From: Diphasiastrum complanatum
Lineage: Eukaryota; Streptophyta; Lycopodiopsida; Lycopodiales; Lycopodiaceae
Reading direction: 5' to 3'
Assembly: GCA_029204225.1 (NCBI GenBank)
Contig: CM055092.1
Span: forward strand, 74,776,383 to 74,840,382
DNA length: 64,000 bases
The translations under genes were made by a program, and so were the position numbers. Positions 49,601 to 55,500 of the stretch are shown one piece after another. The notes beneath the pieces are model-generated. The model saw nothing but the letters and a program-made list of their open reading frames with translations. It did not search any database and was not told the DNA's origin. Every line of letters begins with the position of its first letter. Positions within the stretch are counted from its first letter, which is position 1.

Positions 49601-52427
49601 AAGATATTCACACTTCAAGTCAGAATTTTGATTTTCTGGCCAGAATTGACCTTCTGGAGTTAAAGAGACTACAAATTCAAACGGTGGCAGATTTTCCATA
49701 AGTTGGACTTGGGCAAGCTAATATACAGCAGGGCGCTCTAAGAGGAACAAATCTCACAGCGATTGGTGTCCAGAAACGGTGTTGGTGATCATCCGAAGTT
49801 TGGTCAAAATTCCTGATTTTTCCCGAAAAAAGTCGAAAATTGTCAGATCACATTTGCATGTTATGACGGCCCAACCACCTACATTTCCAAACCAGAGAAG
49901 CTTTCTCTCTCTTGCTTTTGTTTTGCATGTCAGTGCATGTGGTTATACACTCCTTGCATGTGCTTAGTAAGTCAATTTTTTTGGGCGTAATTAAACATTG
50001 TTGTCTCTGTTCTATTACGCATGCTTAATTTTATAGACATGAGTCATACTCCTGTAGACGAACTTGAAGATATAGTCATGTCTAGTCTGCCTCATGGAAC
50101 TTCTCTTGTAGAAAAGAGCTAGTCAGTTCCTCTTTTACCACCTACTCAAGAACCCTCTCAAAATCCCTCCTTGCATGATGACGTGCAGGATGTGGACATG
50201 AATGAGGGGGATGAAAATGAAGAAATACGATTAAACATTTTTGAGTTTAGGCAGTGGGTAGTAGAAACGTATGATCATCTTAAAAAATTAGAAGAGTTTG
50301 TTGAGGAACAAGCCAATACCCAGCAAGAGACTAATGAAAGGCTTTCCAGACTTGAAAGACTAGTACGTGATAATGTTCAAAGCCTTAATGCTTTAAAACA
50401 AGTTGTTTTAGCGCAGTACCGAGTGAATCCTGCTAACCACGGTAGTAGGATATGTTAGTAAAAAGCAAACCGATTGGGAAGAGTATCTTCCGCTTTTGGA
50501 ATTTGCTTATAATAGCACTAAACACACCACTACAGGGTATAGTCCATTCATGCTAATGTATGGATTTCAACCTAGAGCCCCCATGGTCGTAGGGCTTAGG
50601 AAGGAAAAAGTACAGAGTGTTAGAGAGTTTCTTGAGGATATGGAAACTATGATCAAGATAGCTAAAGCTAAAGTGAAACAAGCACAAGCGCGAGCTATAA
50701 GCATTATGCGGATAAAACCCGTAGGAATGTGACCTTTCAAGAAGGCGATCGGGTGTTTTTAAAAGTTCCTGAAGACTCTACCACTCTAAGCACAGGCAAG
50801 TGTCCTAAGTTGTCCCCAAGGTATTGTGGTCCCTTCACAATACTCAAGAGAATTGGAAGTTCTGCTTACCAGCTGGCTTTGCCAGAATCCGCAAAGGTAC
50901 ATCCGGTCTTTCATGTCAGTCGACTAAAGCGGGTGTTGCGAGAAGGAGACAACATTGTCCCAGAACAAACCCTAATAGCCTTTGAGGAACCTAATTCCTT
51001 GCCACATCAACCAGAGGAAATTCTGAATATCCGAAACCGCAAGACTCGTCATGCGATCTTTTGAGAAGTTTTAGTCAAGTGGAAGGATGGGACCCAAGAA
51101 GAGGCAACCTGGGAGTCTGTAAGCAAGCTTCGCAAGAGGTATCCTGATTTAGTCTTTGAAGATATCGCTTTCGAGGACAAAAGCTCCTTTTAGGGGGAGG
51201 AGATGTTATGGCCATTGGCAAACACCGGGATACTAGTGACTCGTTAGACCCTAGGGGGTCCCAGCGAGGTGACACTCAGCCCCGTAGTTCGGGATAATAA
51301 CTCTTAGGGACTAGGATCTAGTGGGCTTGGTCTATATTCATAGGGAATGCCACTAAGTGGAGGGCACCCTTAGTTGCTAAGGGTGGGTCCCTAAAGTTAG
51401 GTAGGACCTGTGTGCCACATGCTCAGTATGCATGAGGGGCATCCACATGCACAGTGGCAACTGTGCATGTGAAGAGGAGTGCATGGCCTCTTGGAGGCTG
51501 GGCACTGGTCCTATATGGTGGCCTGTGAATGTGGAGCCAGGTACAGGATAGTGGGTGGAGATCCAAAGTCACTCTTCATCTTTGGTTGGTTCTCTTTCCA
51601 TTGCTCCTAATAAGGTACCCATGGCTAGGACTCACTTTTCAGAGAGGGATACAATAAGGTTCCTAGTGATACCACGCTATCTAGCTTATCTCATGGTCTG
51701 AGATTTGTACTGGGTCAGCTTCGGGTTTCGTCGCACCAACTTGAGATTGAGACTGGACGCTACCAGGGTATCCCACGGAAGGAGAGGATTTGTCAATTGT
51801 GTTCATTATCCAACATGGAGACTGAGGAGCATTTCTTATTCAAACGCCTAGTATACTACTAGATCAAAAGAGATATCACTACCTATTCCAGGACGCACTT
51901 GTTACTGAGATCCATAATAGCATATGAGGATTCACGACGCGTTGTGCTCATGGTTAGAGAGACGTTTCTATTACGGCAAGATCTATGTCAGCCAGTTCAA
52001 CCGAGTCACTATGCCACACAGCTGGAGATCACGTCTTTCTTCTCTCGTAGGAGATCACGGATTGATCCTAACCTGGATGATAGTCAGGACGATGATGCTT
52101 CTTGACACATAGACCAGAGACAATGCATCATTCAAAGCTACCAGAACTTCCTTGTCGATGTCGGCAACATACATGTCCAGCTATACCCATTACATCTTTC
52201 TTTAGTCCCAACAAGATTTGATGACAATATGCTATACCATTATCATAGCTATTACATTGTTTTAGTAATCAAGATTTTTAGTTTCGTTTTGTGCTACTAG
52301 CAGTCATACTTCGTATTTTTTCTCTTTTACTGCTATTGGAGACATTTTATACACTCCCATCTGCAACACATACTTGATATGTACTTCTTGTCTTACATGC
52401 CTTTTGGCATGGAAAAGACATTATTAA

Positions 52428-52518
<91 letters not shown>

Positions 52519-55500
52519 CTTGAATACAACCATGAAATGAATAGTAACAAAAGCGAGGACTGCTTTCACTAACTTACGAACCAATTATAAATCCATGATG
52601 CACCACCATTCAAATTGATCTCAAGATTTGTCAAATAAGTTCCACTTTGTAAAACAGTCAAGTTTAGCGTTCCATTATGCTCGTCCATGCTGAAAACAAC
52701 CCCTGCTTGGCCATCCTTCACCTTGGAGCACAAAATCCACAAATTTCTCATGTCAATAATATAAAATGTGAATGGCACAAGCTACAAGTAGCTCCTCAAC
52801 AATGAATTCCATAACAACTAAGCATTCAATGAATTCTCTTTTACAAAGCCAAAAGTAGTAGATGTAACCTATGTAAGGAAAAGGAAAACTATTCGACCAA
52901 ATTTCTTTCACAAATCAAACCATTTGTAAATGATGCTCGAGCTCTAAAGTACTAACGGAGGAATACATATACTTGCTACTATAATTTCCAGCTAGCTAAA
53001 ATTCGAAAGAGAAACATATGGAAGTAGAATAGCAACTAGAATTAAAACAAAAGCACTATATAAATTTCATGAAAACATTGTTGCAATTATACTTTTTCTT
53101 GAACATTACTTGCAATTAGGTGTTCTTCCTATAGTAAACCAAATCATTCTAATATGTTTGACTATGTTCATTAAGCTACACCAAAGCTTAGCTACCAACA
53201 AGCGTGTTTAAAATGGATAGCAAACTTGCAAATGCAATTGCAAACTTTAGCATTTACAATAAGAAAATTTGTGCGAATGATTATTTCATCCTTATATTTA
53301 GACGAGCGTCACGTCCTCATTTTGTAGCTTTGATGATAGAGGTTTTGGGCTTCTCAAATTAAAATACTTAAAGATTTCTTAGCCTTGATGATAGAGGTTT
53401 TGGGCTTCTACATTTAATATACTTCAAGAGATTTGTTCTTTGTAGGGGGATCTACAAGGAACTTTATTCTTGAGAGCAAAAATATTAATTGGAGATAATG
53501 TTTTTTGCCCTTCAAATCAACCGATTCGACCGATTTACACCAATTCAAATCGCTAGACAAGGAATCAAATCAACGAATCGGACTTAGGGTTTGTAATTTT
53601 GCAAAAAAAATACATTTATCTAGTATCCAACCGTAAATGTCAGTATTCCTCCTCATTCTCGCAGACTGGGAATCGAAGCGGGTGGATTTGGACCAATTTC
53701 AGCTGCACTGCCAATTTGGCCTATGGCATATTCGACTAAATCAATGATTTGTGGAACTATATTTGGAGATTGATTATTGATTGACATTTTACTGCTCTAT
53801 AGATTTTGCATCGACAATTGAGTGCAAGATCAAGACTTTTCTAGCATCTACTCCTGTGCAGACTAATACAACATTTGGTCCTTCCATCACACGACCCACA
53901 TTAGTGATTTCACCATTGAAAGGTAGAATTTAACAATCTATTGCCCATGAGTCATAAGTCTGTATATATTGCATATGTTCACTTCCTGAGATGGCTGACA
54001 TTTGTGCAAACTTCAAAGAATCCATGCTTCAAATGCAAACATGAAGATCACTAACTATGAGATTGCACACAGGCTCCTACTGTTGCTATTATTTGTAACA
54101 TACTATGACACGTTAGAGTAAATAATCATAATCTAAAAGTAACCATACAATAGAACTAGAAATTTCAGATACGATAAAGAATACATTTGGATTGTTCATA
54201 GTTTTTGAAATTTGTATTCTGTAATGGTTTATGGCTTACATGTGTTCTATGCAACGTCCCATATGCAATTATGACAAGGACAAAAGGAGAGCAATCCTTG
54301 CACATTGCAAGCTTCAGTATCTACTTCACCTTAGGATTTAAACTATAATCTTCTTACCACATAGCAAACATTCACAAATACATACCTAAACAATCAAATT
54401 GTAAGTACTTTCTTCCTAAGTCTCAAAGGTCTCTAAAGGCATGAAAACATTAGCTTCTGATGGTCCAATGACCTCGCATACCACACCCAAGACTATCTTC
54501 CTAAACTTAAAGGACAATTGAATGGGTCAGCTCTTCCACAATCTAGATATGACACCCTTCTCACATTTTGTCATGCACAACCTAAAATATGACAAAACCT
54601 TGAACCATGACCATTACAACATCAAAATCTTCTATAATTCTATGATAATCAGATCAATGTGTTTCGCAAACACAAAGCTAGTCATACAACTATTGTCCAA
54701 GAACCAAAAGCTTTTGAGGTGCTACCTACCTATCTCATTTCCTAGACCAGCGTTTGGATTTGGAGAGGGCAAAAAGTACAAAACCAAGAAAAGTCTTGGA
54801 AAATGCCCTCCCTATTCAAAAGCAAACACAGACACCACCCGTACTGATTTTGGCCTTTTGTAGCTCCTCCCCTCACTCTCCCTTGTTCTAGAAGAAGCAT
54901 GGCCCGAAAAACTTTAAGATTGGGTTTTAAGCTGATTATGTTTTGAAGAGAAGCTGAACAAATTTATTAAGGCTCTCAAGTGTTCCAAAACGTTCGTTCC
55001 AGATTGTTGGAGATCCAATGCGGTTCTAGTGCAACTTAGATCACAACATCCAAAATGCGATAAGAATCATGACAAACTTGAGAATAAAGCATACATCAAA
55101 TTCCAAAGCTGAAAAAGAAGTTTTTACTACAAGCCTCCCCAGAGACACGGCTTCTCTTTAGGTACTAACAGTAGCTTTCTGACAGAAATAACACTAGATA
55201 TACTGCACAATACCGTAAATTTCAGCCACTTTAGCTTTCATACTGCTTGAAAGTTTTTCATTGTCTTAAGACTTAAAATTAACCACCAAATCATCTTCTA
55301 AGCTGTTCTGACTTAACAACTTACTAAAAAATTGCATCACTGCACTGGTTGGTCAAACAAACATCATAACCTTCTTTCCATGAAGAATACAAGGAATAGT
55401 ACAAGGATCTTTGTTTATGCAGTTGTTATTTGTCTTGAGCCATCTGCGCAACAGCAATCCAATTGAATTTTCAGCCTTCAGGTATCCATACTATGGCCAC

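Larger units (their letters stand above)
48725..51612 (+). mobile_element. Deletion-derivative chromovirus, 2888 bp
   Basis: Two 409-bp LTRs (48725-49133, 51204-51612) differ at about ten positions by eye. The target duplication aggta is at 48720-48724 and 51613-51617. The interior keeps a leader, the gag N-terminus and the integrase C-terminus with chromodomain; the central gag, protease, RT, RNase H and integrase core are deleted. It lies inside a LINE on the same strand. Confidence 0.95.

Noticed and set aside
49165-49701. 178-codon plus-strand frame
   Set aside because: It overlaps the leader of the deletion-derivative chromovirus right after the LTR, has no domain, and is probably chance.
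54522-54863. 113-codon frame in intron 1
   Set aside because: No recognisable domain, antisense to the gene, AT-rich; length is compatible with chance.
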